From positions 1-27,806 of the forward strand of contig CAZLYX010000025.1 in NCBI GenBank assembly GCA_964563885.1: DNA of 27,806 nt. The letters are read 5' to 3'. The notes under the pieces are model-generated. The model did no database searches, had not been told where the DNA came from, and saw only the letters and a list, made by a program, of their open reading frames with translations. This document shows, piece by piece, positions 17,169 to 24,898 of this stretch. The DNA comes from CAZLYX01 sp964563885 (GTDB taxonomy: Bacteria > Pseudomonadota > Gammaproteobacteria > Burkholderiales > Neisseriaceae). The position numbers were made by a program, and so were the translations under genes. Position 1 is the stretch's first letter, and each line of letters begins with the position of its first letter.

Positions 17169-17965
17169 TATATCACAAACTCTACCGTGTCTACTTGATG
17201 CTTATGACTGTGTGCATTGCGTAAGGTTTGTAAGATTTCTACGCGTTCGTTGTTCATTTCTAACAAGGCATCGTGGCGTGGATAAGGTTGATTTAACATC
17301 CATTCGCCAATTTGGTGGCCAGGACGATTACCAATTAAAATAGCGCGGTCGGACACAATCAGCGCTTCGTCGATATCGTGAGTAACCATGATGGCAGAGG
17401 CTTTGTGTCGGCTGATTAATTCACGCAATAGATTTTGCATTTCGGTGCGCGTAACTGGGTCTAATGCGGAAAAAGGCTCGTCGAGTAACCAGATTTCAGG
17501 ATTGCGCGCCAAGATACGCGCCAGAGATACGCGTTGCGCCATGCCGCCAGAAAGCGCTGCTGGAAACAAATGAGCTGCATGGCTCAGACCCACTTCTTCA
17601 ATGGCTTGGGTGACGCGTTGTTTACGCTGCTCGCGGCTAAGGTTGGGTTGGCTGTCAAAGTTTAAACCAAATGCCACGTTGTCTTGAACATTCAACCAAG
17701 GTAATAGTGAGGCTTGTTGAAACACAAAGCCTAAGCGTGGATGAGGCTTGGTAATAGGCTTATTAAACAGCAACACTTCACCTTTTAAAGGCTTATTTAA
17801 ACCAGCCAATACGCGCAGCAACGAAGATTTTCCCACGCCGCTGGGCCCCATTAAACCGATCAGCTCGCCTTCTTTAACTTCGAGCGAGAAATTGTGTAAT
17901 ACCGTGGTAATGCCGCCAGCACTCGGATAACCAAGGGTAATATTGCGGGCAGAGAGCAAAGACAT
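17168..17965 (-). CDS. ABC transporter ATP-binding protein (SsuB/TauB/NrtD-like)
   Basis: A 265-aa ATPase that energises the importer encoded downstream. All nucleotide-binding motifs are intact: Walker A GPSGVGKSS, Q-loop VFQQASLLPW, signature LSGGMAQRVSLAR, Walker B IWLLDEPFSALD and the H-loop VTHDIDEA. The length and the MVTHDIDEALIVSDRAIL region match the nitrate/sulfonate/taurine group. AGGAT lies seven bases before the ATG. It is the first gene of the minus-strand operon, divergent from the MoxR gene across a 268-base gap in which I see no riboswitch. Confidence 0.92.
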   Translation of the reverse strand: MSLLSARNITLGYPSAGGITTVLHNFSLEVKEGELIGLMGPSGVGKSSLLRVLAGLNKPLKGEVLLFNKPITKPHPRLGFVFQQASLLPWLNVQDNVAFGLNFDSQPNLSREQRKQRVTQAIEEVGLSHAAHLFPAALSGGMAQRVSLARILARNPEIWLLDEPFSALDPVTRTEMQNLLRELISRHKASAIMVTHDIDEALIVSDRAILIGNRPGHQIGEWMLNQPYPRHDALLEMNNERVEILQTLRNAHSHKHQVDTVEFVI

Positions 17966-18233
17966 GTTGAAATCCTAGTAAGTCGACCATCATGCAATAT
18001 AAAAGAACTGAATGTTTTTGGGAAAGAATATAAATCGCTATGCTTAGGCTTTTCAGTTATAACGGCACAGCAATATGCGTATTGATTATTGTGCTGCACT
18101 TGGATATTGGCTATATTTTTATTAAACACATAATTGCGCGTGATATTATATGGGCTACCTAAATATATGAATAAATACCGATACCTAATTAAATTTGGGC
18201 GTGGGTAAGAAGCTACCTGAAGAAAGTTATTTA
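17966..18233. other. Divergent intergenic region between ABC operon and moxR
   Basis: This AT-rich stretch must hold promoters for both directions, but no box pair stands out. It contains a degenerate DUS GGGCTACCTAAA at 18152-18163 and a one-mismatch DUS AAGCTACCTGAA at 18210-18221, the latter covering the place where the moxR ribosome binding site should be. Confidence 0.5.
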
Positions 18234-19145
18234 ATGACACCGTCTATCCAACACGCTTTGCAACAACTTAATCAAGTGATTTTAGGAAAAGAAACTGTTT
18301 TACAACAGTTATTTGCTTGTATTCTTGCTGGCGGTCATGTGTTGCTTGAAGATGTGCCTGGTGTAGGTAAAACCACGCTGGCTCAGGGTTTGGCGGTTGT
18401 ACTAGGCTTGGATTATCAGCGGGTACAGTTTACCAATGATATGTTGCCCTCAGATTTGCTGGGCGTGAATGTGTTTCGTCCGAATGAGGGCAAGTTTGAA
18501 TTTCATGCGGGGCCAGTATTTCATTCTTTTTTGCTGGCAGATGAAATCAACCGTGCGTCGCCAAAATTACAATCAGCGCTCTTAGAGGCAATGGAAGAGC
18601 GCCAAGTTTCGGTTGATGGCAAAACCTATATGCTGCCCAAACCATTTGTGGTGGTCGCGACACAAAATCCAGTGGAGCAACTGGGTACGTTTCCGCTGCC
18701 AGAGTCACAACTTGATCGGTTTATGATGCGATTGAGCATGGGCTATCCACAGGCCGATGCTGAAAAGCAATTGTACTTTCAAGGCGATAAACGCCAAGTA
18801 CTGCCATCATTGCAGGCTGTATGTGATGCAAAAAGTCTTATGCAATGGCAACAGCAGGCGGCACAAGTGAAATTTACTCAAGCTGCTGCGGATTATGTGT
18901 TTCGCTTGGTGCAGGCAACGCGGCAACCAGGGCGCTTTGTGTTGGGATTGAGCCCGCGTGCTGGGTTGGCGGTGGTGAGTGCAGCTAAAGCGTGGGCATT
19001 GATGCAAGGCAGAGAACATGTGTTGCCAGATGACATTAAAGCAGTGTGGGTGGCTGTGGCTAACCACCGTTTACAACCCGTTGTGCAAGGTCAGAATAGT
19101 GCGCAAGTATTAGTTGATTTATTGAATCATGTTTCAGTTTCGTAA
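18234..19145 (+). CDS. MoxR-family AAA+ ATPase
   Basis: A 303-aa AAA+ ATPase of the MoxR group, thought to act as a chaperone for partner proteins encoded beside it. Walker A is GVGKTT after LLEDVP, Walker B is LLADEINRASPKLQ, followed by EAMEERQVSVDG and the sensor segment ATQNPVEQLGTFPLPESQLDRF. A TTG at 18195 would add 13 residues, but MTPSIQHALQQL at 18234 is the normal MoxR beginning. The ribosome binding site is poor (GAAGAAAG) and overlaps a near-perfect DUS. Its 3' end overlaps the DUF58 gene by 17 bases, so the two are translationally coupled. Confidence 0.93.
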   Translation: MTPSIQHALQQLNQVILGKETVLQQLFACILAGGHVLLEDVPGVGKTTLAQGLAVVLGLDYQRVQFTNDMLPSDLLGVNVFRPNEGKFEFHAGPVFHSFLLADEINRASPKLQSALLEAMEERQVSVDGKTYMLPKPFVVVATQNPVEQLGTFPLPESQLDRFMMRLSMGYPQADAEKQLYFQGDKRQVLPSLQAVCDAKSLMQWQQQAAQVKFTQAAADYVFRLVQATRQPGRFVLGLSPRAGLAVVSAAKAWALMQGREHVLPDDIKAVWVAVANHRLQPVVQGQNSAQVLVDLLNHVSVS

Positions 19146-20073
19146 ACACTTAAAGCCGATTATCGGCGCGCGTTCACCCCATTTGCGCAACCTTGATTTG
19201 CGCCCAACCCGTTTGGGCATAGGTTTATTGGTTACGGTGGTGCTGTTGTGGCTGGTGGGTTTGAATTATCAGGTCAACCTAGCCTATGCGGCAGCCTTTT
19301 GGCTGTTGGGTTTTGGCATGGTGTCAATGTTGATGAATGTGCGCCAATTATTGGGCATGGAGATTGATGTCTGTATGCAGAGCGAAGTGTTTGCTGGAGG
19401 CGAGGCGGTGTTGACATTAAGTGCACCCGATCAGCGCCGAGAACGGTGGCTGTGGGCATGCAATGAAGATCATTATTTAGCTAAGCCAAACGATACCGAT
19501 CTGTGGCACACATGGGAAGTGCGTTCAGGTAGCCTTAACGAGTTTGTGTGGCGCGTGCCATCGCTGATGCGCGGTTATCTACGAGTGCCGCCATTGCGCA
19601 CGGCCAGTATTGCCCCGTTTGGAATGTGCATGGTGCAATGTGTGTGGCATTGGCCGAGCGATGCGGTGGTGTTTCCCGCGCCTATGGCTCACGACACACC
19701 CAATTCTGCACATCCTAATCATGATGCTGATCGCCGCCGTCCGAGTTTAGAGGGCGGCGATGAGTTGGCTTACTTAAAAGCACATCAAGAAGGTGCTTCA
19801 CTGCAACATGTGGCATGGAAAACCTTTGCTAAAACGGGCGAGCTGCTCGATAAGCGTTTTGAAACCCAGCAAGCGGCTTTGCATTCTACTTTGATTTCTT
19901 ACCGAGATTACCCAACTGGCACGCCAACAGAGCGTTTGGCCAGTTTATTGTGTTACCGCATCTTAGAAGCAGAGCGCCAAAAAAAACCTTATGTTTTAGA
20001 GTTGCCACAGCGCGATATTAAGCCACAAAATGGTCAGCGTGAGATAGCGTTAACCGCTTTGGGTTTGTGGTAG
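19129..20073 (+). CDS. DUF58-domain membrane protein
   Basis: A 314-aa protein with two hydrophobic segments near the N-terminus (about residues 30-75) and a DUF58 domain in the C-terminal half, marked by GGDELAYLKAHQEG and HVAWKTFAKTGELLDKRFE. Proteins of this type are almost always encoded next to MoxR ATPases and TgpA-like transglutaminases; their biochemical role is not settled. The start overlaps the end of the MoxR gene, fitting one operon. A perfect DUS at 19524-19535 lies in the coding sequence and encodes part of a Ser-Gly-Ser-Leu stretch, as in carB. Confidence 0.9.
   Translation: MFQFRKHLKPIIGARSPHLRNLDLRPTRLGIGLLVTVVLLWLVGLNYQVNLAYAAAFWLLGFGMVSMLMNVRQLLGMEIDVCMQSEVFAGGEAVLTLSAPDQRRERWLWACNEDHYLAKPNDTDLWHTWEVRSGSLNEFVWRVPSLMRGYLRVPPLRTASIAPFGMCMVQCVWHWPSDAVVFPAPMAHDTPNSAHPNHDADRRRPSLEGGDELAYLKAHQEGASLQHVAWKTFAKTGELLDKRFETQQAALHSTLISYRDYPTGTPTERLASLLCYRILEAERQKKPYVLELPQRDIKPQNGQREIALTALGLW
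19524..19535. repeat. DNA uptake sequence inside the DUF58 gene
   Basis: A perfect TTCAGGTAGCCT is read in frame as part of RSGSLNE, between the membrane segments and the DUF58 core. Confidence 0.85.
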
Positions 20074-20076
20074 ATA

Positions 20077-20169
20077 GGCTACCTGAAAGCGTTATTAAGC
20101 TTTTGTTTACCATCAAGATTAATCAAATAAATCTATTGTAAATGGTGTTGATTGTGTTTCAGGTAGCCT
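20077..20169. repeat. Widely spaced inverted DUS pair between DUF58 gene and tgpA
   Basis: AGGCTACCTGAA (20077-20088) and TTCAGGTAGCCT (20158-20169) face each other across 69 bases. They could pair into a long-loop stem inside the operon, but the separation makes a terminator unlikely. Confidence 0.8.
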
Positions 20170-20216
20170 ATTGTTCGCTAAATACTACTAAAAATATCTC
20201 CTAAATTGATTGTGCA

Positions 20217-22193
20217 ATGATCATCCAAACCCCTCCTTTTTTACGTGAACAACCTCGGCGTAGTGCTCAAGTCGCAGTGATGTTTGCGTTGCTGTGGACA
20301 TCGTTGCCATTGGTGACCATATTGCCGTTGGTGGTGATGGCGTTGTTTTTTGGTTTATGGTTGTTGCGTGTTGGCTTGTTACAATTAAATGTAGGCAAAG
20401 TGCCCAGAGCAGCTTTGGTGTTGATGTTGATTATGGCGGGTGGTTTGGTGTTGCAGCAGCTGGGCACAGTGGTGGGTCGAGATGGAGGCATTGCTTTTCT
20501 GATGTTGTTGGTGTGTTTGAAATCATTTGAATGCAATACCCGCCGTGATTGGCAAGTATTATTATTATCAATGCTGTTTTTGATGGGTTCAAGTGTGTTG
20601 TTTAGCCAAAATCTTTCTATCGGTATTTGGCTGTTGGGTAGCTTAATCAGTGTGAGTATTTGCTTTGCGATGTTGTGTGGTTTGTCGGCAGCGAAAGCAA
20701 TGCGGCACAGTGGACAAGCGTTGCTGCTCACATTGCCTTTAATGGCGGTTTTGTTTGTGGGTGTGCCTCGTTTAAATGAACCGTTGTGGCGCATTCCACA
20801 AGCAGTGCATGGTGAAGGTGAGGCACAAACTGGTTTATCAGACACCATGGAACCAGGCAGCATCAGCAATTTGGTACAAAGTAATGTGTGGGTCGCCAAT
20901 GTTGTGTTCAGCAATGGCGAGAGGCCGCAATCGCGTAATTTATATTGGCGCGCGATGGTGATGGTTGATTTTGATGGCCGCCGTTGGCGTGCGGTTGCGC
21001 CTGATGCTGTTGATGATGCTAAGCCTGCTAATGGTGGCAGCACTTTAGAATATCAAATGATTGTCAGCGATCAAAAAGGCTTGCTGCCAGCGTTGGATTA
21101 TCCAGTGGGTCAGCTATCTGAAGCTTTAGATACACGGCTTGGCAATGTGATTTATGCACGCAGAAGCCGTGAAGGCTTGCGCAGGCTTACTCTGCAAGCC
21201 AGTGTGCGCGATACTTTGCCACATCAGCTTAATGTCGGCGAGCGTCAGTTTTATACTCGTTTGCCTGCAGGCAATCCGCAAACACGAATATTGGCACAAA
21301 GTCTGTTTAAGCAATCAAACAATACACGCCAGTTTGTTGATCAGGTGCTGTATCAATACCGCCAAGGTGGATTTGTTTATACTTTGCAGCCGCCGCAGTT
21401 GCGCAAAACACACGTTATTGATGAATTTATGTTTACGTCAAAACAAGGCTTTTGCGAACACTATGCGCAAAGTTTTGTGGTGATGATGCGCGCAGCAGGT
21501 ATTCCAGCGCGAGTGGTGACGGGTTACTTGGGTGGTGAATACCATGAGCAAGGCGATTTTTGGCAATTGCGCAGTAAAGATGCGCACGCTTGGGCAGAAG
21601 TTTGGCTACCTGAAGAAGAAGCTTGGTTGCGCGTAGACCCAACGGCTTCGGTATCGAATATTCGTGTTGAGCAAGGTTTGAATTCTGCTTTATCTGAAGC
21701 AGATCGTAACTTAGTCAATATGCAGCGACAAGGTTGGTTGGGTAAGGCTGCCAATAGCAGCCAGTTTTACTGGCAACAATGGGTGGTGAATTATGACCAT
21801 AGTCGCCAAAATAATTTATTTGAGCGTTTAGGTTTGGGTGGTTTTAACTTAAAAAGTGCGTTGCTGGTGTTCGGACTTGGCTTGATTCTGGCATTATTGC
21901 CCATGTTGCGCTGGTGGCGGCGTGGTCGGTGGAGTGAGCAAGACCCGCTCAGTGAGGGATTTATGTTGTTGAAAGCAGCGCTTTTGGGCGAAGAAGATGA
22001 CCACCTTCCTGGCATCAGCGCACGTGAATTACAACAGATCATGCGTGATAATGGTGTGGAGGATAAGCAAGTGGAAGCATTGTTAAATCAATATGAGCAA
22101 TGGTTGTATGCAGAAGGCAAACCGAGTGCAGCACAACAACGTGCTTGGTTGAAACAGGTGAAAAAAGCAGCAAAACCTTATTGGCAGCGCTAA
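20217..22193 (+). CDS. TgpA-like transmembrane transglutaminase
   Basis: A 658-aa protein of the TgpA type. The first 190 or so residues hold several membrane segments (DUF3488 region). A periplasmic transglutaminase-like domain follows with a complete catalytic triad: Cys413 in KQGFCEHYA, His457 in DAHAWAEVW and Asp474 in RVDPTAS. A further hydrophobic segment near residue 550 (LLVFGLGLILALLP) leads into a cytoplasmic C-terminal tail. The Pseudomonas homologue TgpA is essential there, though its substrate is not established. There is no evident ribosome binding site ahead of the ATG. With MoxR and DUF58 it forms the common three-gene cluster, and a very long DUS hairpin closes it. Confidence 0.92.
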   Translation: MIIQTPPFLREQPRRSAQVAVMFALLWTSLPLVTILPLVVMALFFGLWLLRVGLLQLNVGKVPRAALVLMLIMAGGLVLQQLGTVVGRDGGIAFLMLLVCLKSFECNTRRDWQVLLLSMLFLMGSSVLFSQNLSIGIWLLGSLISVSICFAMLCGLSAAKAMRHSGQALLLTLPLMAVLFVGVPRLNEPLWRIPQAVHGEGEAQTGLSDTMEPGSISNLVQSNVWVANVVFSNGERPQSRNLYWRAMVMVDFDGRRWRAVAPDAVDDAKPANGGSTLEYQMIVSDQKGLLPALDYPVGQLSEALDTRLGNVIYARRSREGLRRLTLQASVRDTLPHQLNVGERQFYTRLPAGNPQTRILAQSLFKQSNNTRQFVDQVLYQYRQGGFVYTLQPPQLRKTHVIDEFMFTSKQGFCEHYAQSFVVMMRAAGIPARVVTGYLGGEYHEQGDFWQLRSKDAHAWAEVWLPEEEAWLRVDPTASVSNIRVEQGLNSALSEADRNLVNMQRQGWLGKAANSSQFYWQQWVVNYDHSRQNNLFERLGLGGFNLKSALLVFGLGLILALLPMLRWWRRGRWSEQDPLSEGFMLLKAALLGEEDDHLPGISARELQQIMRDNGVEDKQVEALLNQYEQWLYAEGKPSAAQQRAWLKQVKKAAKPYWQR

Positions 22194-22243
22194 ACACTCT
22201 TGAGGCTACCTGAACACTTTTCAGGTAGCCTCAAGAGTGTTTT
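22192..22243 (+). terminator. Extended DUS-pair terminator after tgpA
   Basis: A perfect 23-bp stem (22192-22214 and 22220-22242) with the 5-base loop CACTT contains an inverted DUS pair (22203-22214 and 22220-22231) extended by AACACTCTTG / CAAGAGTGTT, and ends in a T run. It begins inside the tgpA stop codon. Confidence 0.93.
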
Positions 22244-22313
22244 ATAAGAGTATCGAATTGAGTTGAAAATAGGCTAAATGGTTAAGGAATCTAGGTTGAT
22301 TTACGTAAGCGGG

Positions 22314-22341
22314 TTTACCTCAAGCCAAAATCAGGCATAAT
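22314..22341 (+). promoter_or_regulatory. Possible argJ promoter
   Basis: TTTACC (22314-22319) and CATAAT (22336-22341) are 16 bases apart, about 110 bases before argJ. An imperfect palindrome, TGTTGTT-ATC-AATAACA (22364-22380), lies just downstream and could be an operator. I see no clear ArgR box. Confidence 0.35.
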
Positions 22342-22449
22342 AATGCATCGACTAGATCGCCGTTGTTGTTATCAATAACACGCTTAAGAGCGCAGGTGAA
22401 ACGCAATATCCGCAACAACCGATAAATGGATTAAAAAAGGAGTATTTCT

Positions 22450-23670
22450 ATGGCAGTGAATCTGCGCGAAAAGAAAGAGAATGAATTGTTGTCGATTGAC
22501 GGCACCCAAGTCTTTATCGGCCAAGCGGGTGTGAAAAAAGCCCATCATGACGATTTAACATTAATCGTATTAAAACCTAATAGTAATATAGGCGCAGTAT
22601 TTACCCAAAACCGTTTTTGTGCCGCTCCCGTCCACATTGCTAAACAGCATTTAACCAATGAAAACGGTATTCGTGCTTTGGTAATCAATACAGGTAATGC
22701 CAATGCCGGCAGCGGCGAACAAGGTCGTGTCGACGCGTTGGCAGTGTGTCGAGCTGTGGCTGAACAGCTTGATTGTGCCGTAGAGCAAGTATTGCCATTT
22801 TCTACTGGCGTGATTTTAGAGCCGCTGCCTGTGCAAAAAATTATTAGTGCATTGCCTAGCGTCCATCCAGCGCATTGGAACGATGCTGCACGTGCCATCA
22901 TGACCACCGATACTGTGCCTAAAGCAGGTAGCCGTGAAGGTAAAATTGGCGAAAACCATCAGGTACGCGCCACTGGCATTGCCAAAGGTGCTGGCATGAT
23001 TCACCCCAATATGGCCACCATGCTTGCCTTTATTGCCACCGATGCTAAGGTGTCGCAACCTATTCTGCAAATGCTTACCCAAGAAGTAGCTGATATGTCG
23101 TTCAACTCTATTACAGTTGATGGCGACACCAGTACCAATGACAGTTTTGTGATTGTGGCCACGGGTAAAAATGAGCAGAGTGAAATAGACAATATTGCTG
23201 ATCCGCGTTACGAGCAATTGAAAGAACTGATCTGTAATTTAGCATTGGAATTAGCGCAGGCAATTATTCGTGATGGCGAAGGTGCGACGAAATTCATTAC
23301 TGTGCATGTTAAAAATGCCAGTAGTCGCGAAGATGCACGTAAAGTGGCCTATGCCATTGCCCATTCGCCGTTGGTGAAAACCGCATTTTATGCCAGCGAT
23401 CCTAATCTTGGGCGTTTATTATGTGCTATTGGTTATGCTGGTGTAGAAAGTTTAGATCCAGATGAAGTGCATATGTATTTGGGCGATGTCTTGGTGGTGG
23501 AAAAAGGTGGTCGCGCAGCAAGTTACACTGAAGAAGAAGGCCAACGCGTGATGAATGAAGCGGAAATCACAGTAACCGTAGATTTACAAAGCGGTCGTGA
23601 AGAAGCTAAAGTTTATACGTGTGACTTTTCCAAAGAATATGTGACGATTAATGCAGATTATCGCAGTTGA
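22450..23670 (+). CDS. argJ: Bifunctional ornithine/glutamate N-acetyltransferase
   Basis: This enzyme recycles the acetyl group from N-acetylornithine to glutamate and, in bifunctional forms, also uses acetyl-CoA, in arginine biosynthesis. It has 406 aa, normal length. The precursor self-cleaves before a threonine: here Thr190 in PNMATMLAFI. Other family blocks are GNANAGSGEQG, PFSTGVI, VDGDTSTNDS and NLGRLLCAIG. AAGGAG lies seven bases before the ATG, the best ribosome binding site in the window. Whether it is mono- or bifunctional cannot be read from these motifs. It stands alone, convergent with pyrD across a DUS terminator. Confidence 0.96.
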   Translation: MAVNLREKKENELLSIDGTQVFIGQAGVKKAHHDDLTLIVLKPNSNIGAVFTQNRFCAAPVHIAKQHLTNENGIRALVINTGNANAGSGEQGRVDALAVCRAVAEQLDCAVEQVLPFSTGVILEPLPVQKIISALPSVHPAHWNDAARAIMTTDTVPKAGSREGKIGENHQVRATGIAKGAGMIHPNMATMLAFIATDAKVSQPILQMLTQEVADMSFNSITVDGDTSTNDSFVIVATGKNEQSEIDNIADPRYEQLKELICNLALELAQAIIRDGEGATKFITVHVKNASSREDARKVAYAIAHSPLVKTAFYASDPNLGRLLCAIGYAGVESLDPDEVHMYLGDVLVVEKGGRAASYTEEEGQRVMNEAEITVTVDLQSGREEAKVYTCDFSKEYVTINADYRS

Positions 23671-23698
23671 TAAGCTGTAAATACTAATAGCGTCAAAA

Positions 23699-23745
23699 AT
23701 ACATAAAGGCTACCTGAACATATGTTTCAGGTAGCCTTTATGTAT
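23699..23745. terminator. DUS-pair bidirectional terminator between argJ and pyrD
   Basis: An inverted DUS pair (23707-23718 and 23726-23737) is extended by ATACATAA / TTATGTAT into a perfect 20-bp stem with a 7-base loop. It lies between the 3' ends of convergent argJ and pyrD. Confidence 0.9.
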
Positions 23746-23775
23746 GTGCTTAGTAAATAAGATTTTATATTTTAT

Positions 23776-24792
23776 TTAACCTTGCATGGGCGCACAAGTG
23801 CGAATGCATTCGCTTATTAATTCTGGGCCACGATAAATCATACCACTGTATACCTGCACTGCCGTTGCGCCTAAGTTGAGTTTAAATGCTGCATCTTCTC
23901 CACTGAGAATGCCGCCAACACCAATCACGGGAACTTTGCCCTTCAAATCGGACACCAGCCAATGCAACACTTGATTGCTGGCAATGCGCACGGGTTCCCC
24001 ACTCAAGCCACCTTGCTCGGCAGCAAGAGGGTGACCGTTAAGCGAAGTTTTATCGATTGTCGTATTGGTAGCAATGATGCCGTCCATTTCAGTGCTACAC
24101 ACTACATGGGCAATATTGGCCACTTGAGCTTCGTCTAAATCAGGCGCAATTTTTACTGCCAGTGGCACATAACGACCATGGGTCGCCTGTAATTGGGCTT
24201 GCTTGTTTTTGAGCGCTGTTAACAATGCTGTTAATCCATCACCGCCTTGCAAAGCGCGTAGATTTTGAGTATTGGGTGAAGAAATATTAACGGTGATATA
24301 GCTTGCGTGTGGATAGGCTTTTTCTAAACAAATCAAATAATCGTCGACCGCATTTTCAATTGGCGTGGTGGCATTTTTGCCGATGTTAATACCGAGAATG
24401 CCGCTATAATTGCTTTTGCGTACATTGGCAATCAGATTATCAATACCCTTATTGTTAAAGCCCATACGATTAATGATGGCTTGATACTCAGGCACTCGGA
24501 ATAGGCGCGGTAATGGATTGCCTTCTTGTGGAAGCGGGGTAACAGTACCAATTTCGATGAAGCCAAATCCTAAGGCGGCTAAGGCATCTATGTATTCACC
24601 ATTTTTATCTAAGCCGGCTGCTAAACCAACAGGATTAGGTAAATACATGCCCATTAGTTCGGTAGACTGACCTTCTACATGTGATTTTTTCAACAAGCCT
24701 AAGTGATGCGCGTGTTTGATCAGACTCAGCGTGTAGTGGTGGGCACGTTCGGCATCAAGCTTGAAAATAAGAGGTTGAAGCAGGTTGTACAT
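23776..24792 (-). CDS. pyrD: Dihydroorotate dehydrogenase (quinone), class 2
   Basis: An FMN enzyme that oxidises dihydroorotate to orotate and passes electrons to the quinone pool, the fourth step of pyrimidine synthesis. At 338 aa with an N-terminal membrane-associating helix region (MYNLLQPLIFKLDAERAHHY), it is class 2. NPVGLAAGLDKNGE, NRMGFNN and the catalytic-serine motif VNISSPNTQNLR (Ser171/172) are present, then IATNTT and GVGGILSGEDA near the FMN phosphate. AGGG lies upstream of the ATG. It shares the pyrimidine pathway with carAB upstream, though the genes are not in one operon. Confidence 0.97.
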   Translation of the reverse strand: MYNLLQPLIFKLDAERAHHYTLSLIKHAHHLGLLKKSHVEGQSTELMGMYLPNPVGLAAGLDKNGEYIDALAALGFGFIEIGTVTPLPQEGNPLPRLFRVPEYQAIINRMGFNNKGIDNLIANVRKSNYSGILGINIGKNATTPIENAVDDYLICLEKAYPHASYITVNISSPNTQNLRALQGGDGLTALLTALKNKQAQLQATHGRYVPLAVKIAPDLDEAQVANIAHVVCSTEMDGIIATNTTIDKTSLNGHPLAAEQGGLSGEPVRIASNQVLHWLVSDLKGKVPVIGVGGILSGEDAAFKLNLGATAVQVYSGMIYRGPELISECIRTCAPMQG

Positions 24793-24838
24793 GATACGCC
24801 CTGAAAGTAAGTAAGGTAATAATTTGGATTCTACATTA

Positions 24839-24876
24839 ATAAAGTCTATCTGAAAAAGATTTCAGGCAGCTTTTGT
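24839..24876 (-). terminator. Degenerate DUS-like hairpin after sppA
   Basis: On the minus strand AAAAGCTGCCTGAAA faces TTTCAGATAGACTTT with mismatches. The right half (24861-24872, TTCAGGCAGCTT) is an imperfect DUS. It lies 25 bases after the sppA stop and may act as its terminator. Confidence 0.5.
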
Positions 24877-24898
24877 CTAATATGCTTTTATAGTGTTG

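Noticed and set aside
17966..18233. A riboswitch that would name the ABC transporter substrate
   Set aside because: No TPP, FMN, SAM or cobalamin consensus could be seen on either strand.
17860..18240. A 126-codon minus-strand frame across the ABC ATPase start and the divergent gap
   Set aside because: It overlaps the ATPase gene in another frame and has no recognisable domain.
20267..21043. A 258-codon open frame on the minus strand inside tgpA
   Set aside because: It is antisense to a clear membrane-protein gene; its composition (Asn/Thr/Pro-rich) is what the complement of Leu/Val-rich codons gives, and it has no family motif.
18234..22193. The MoxR-DUF58-TgpA cluster as an anti-phage system
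   Set aside because: The gene set is a common chromosomal cluster with no nuclease, toxin or other effector; the context is housekeeping.
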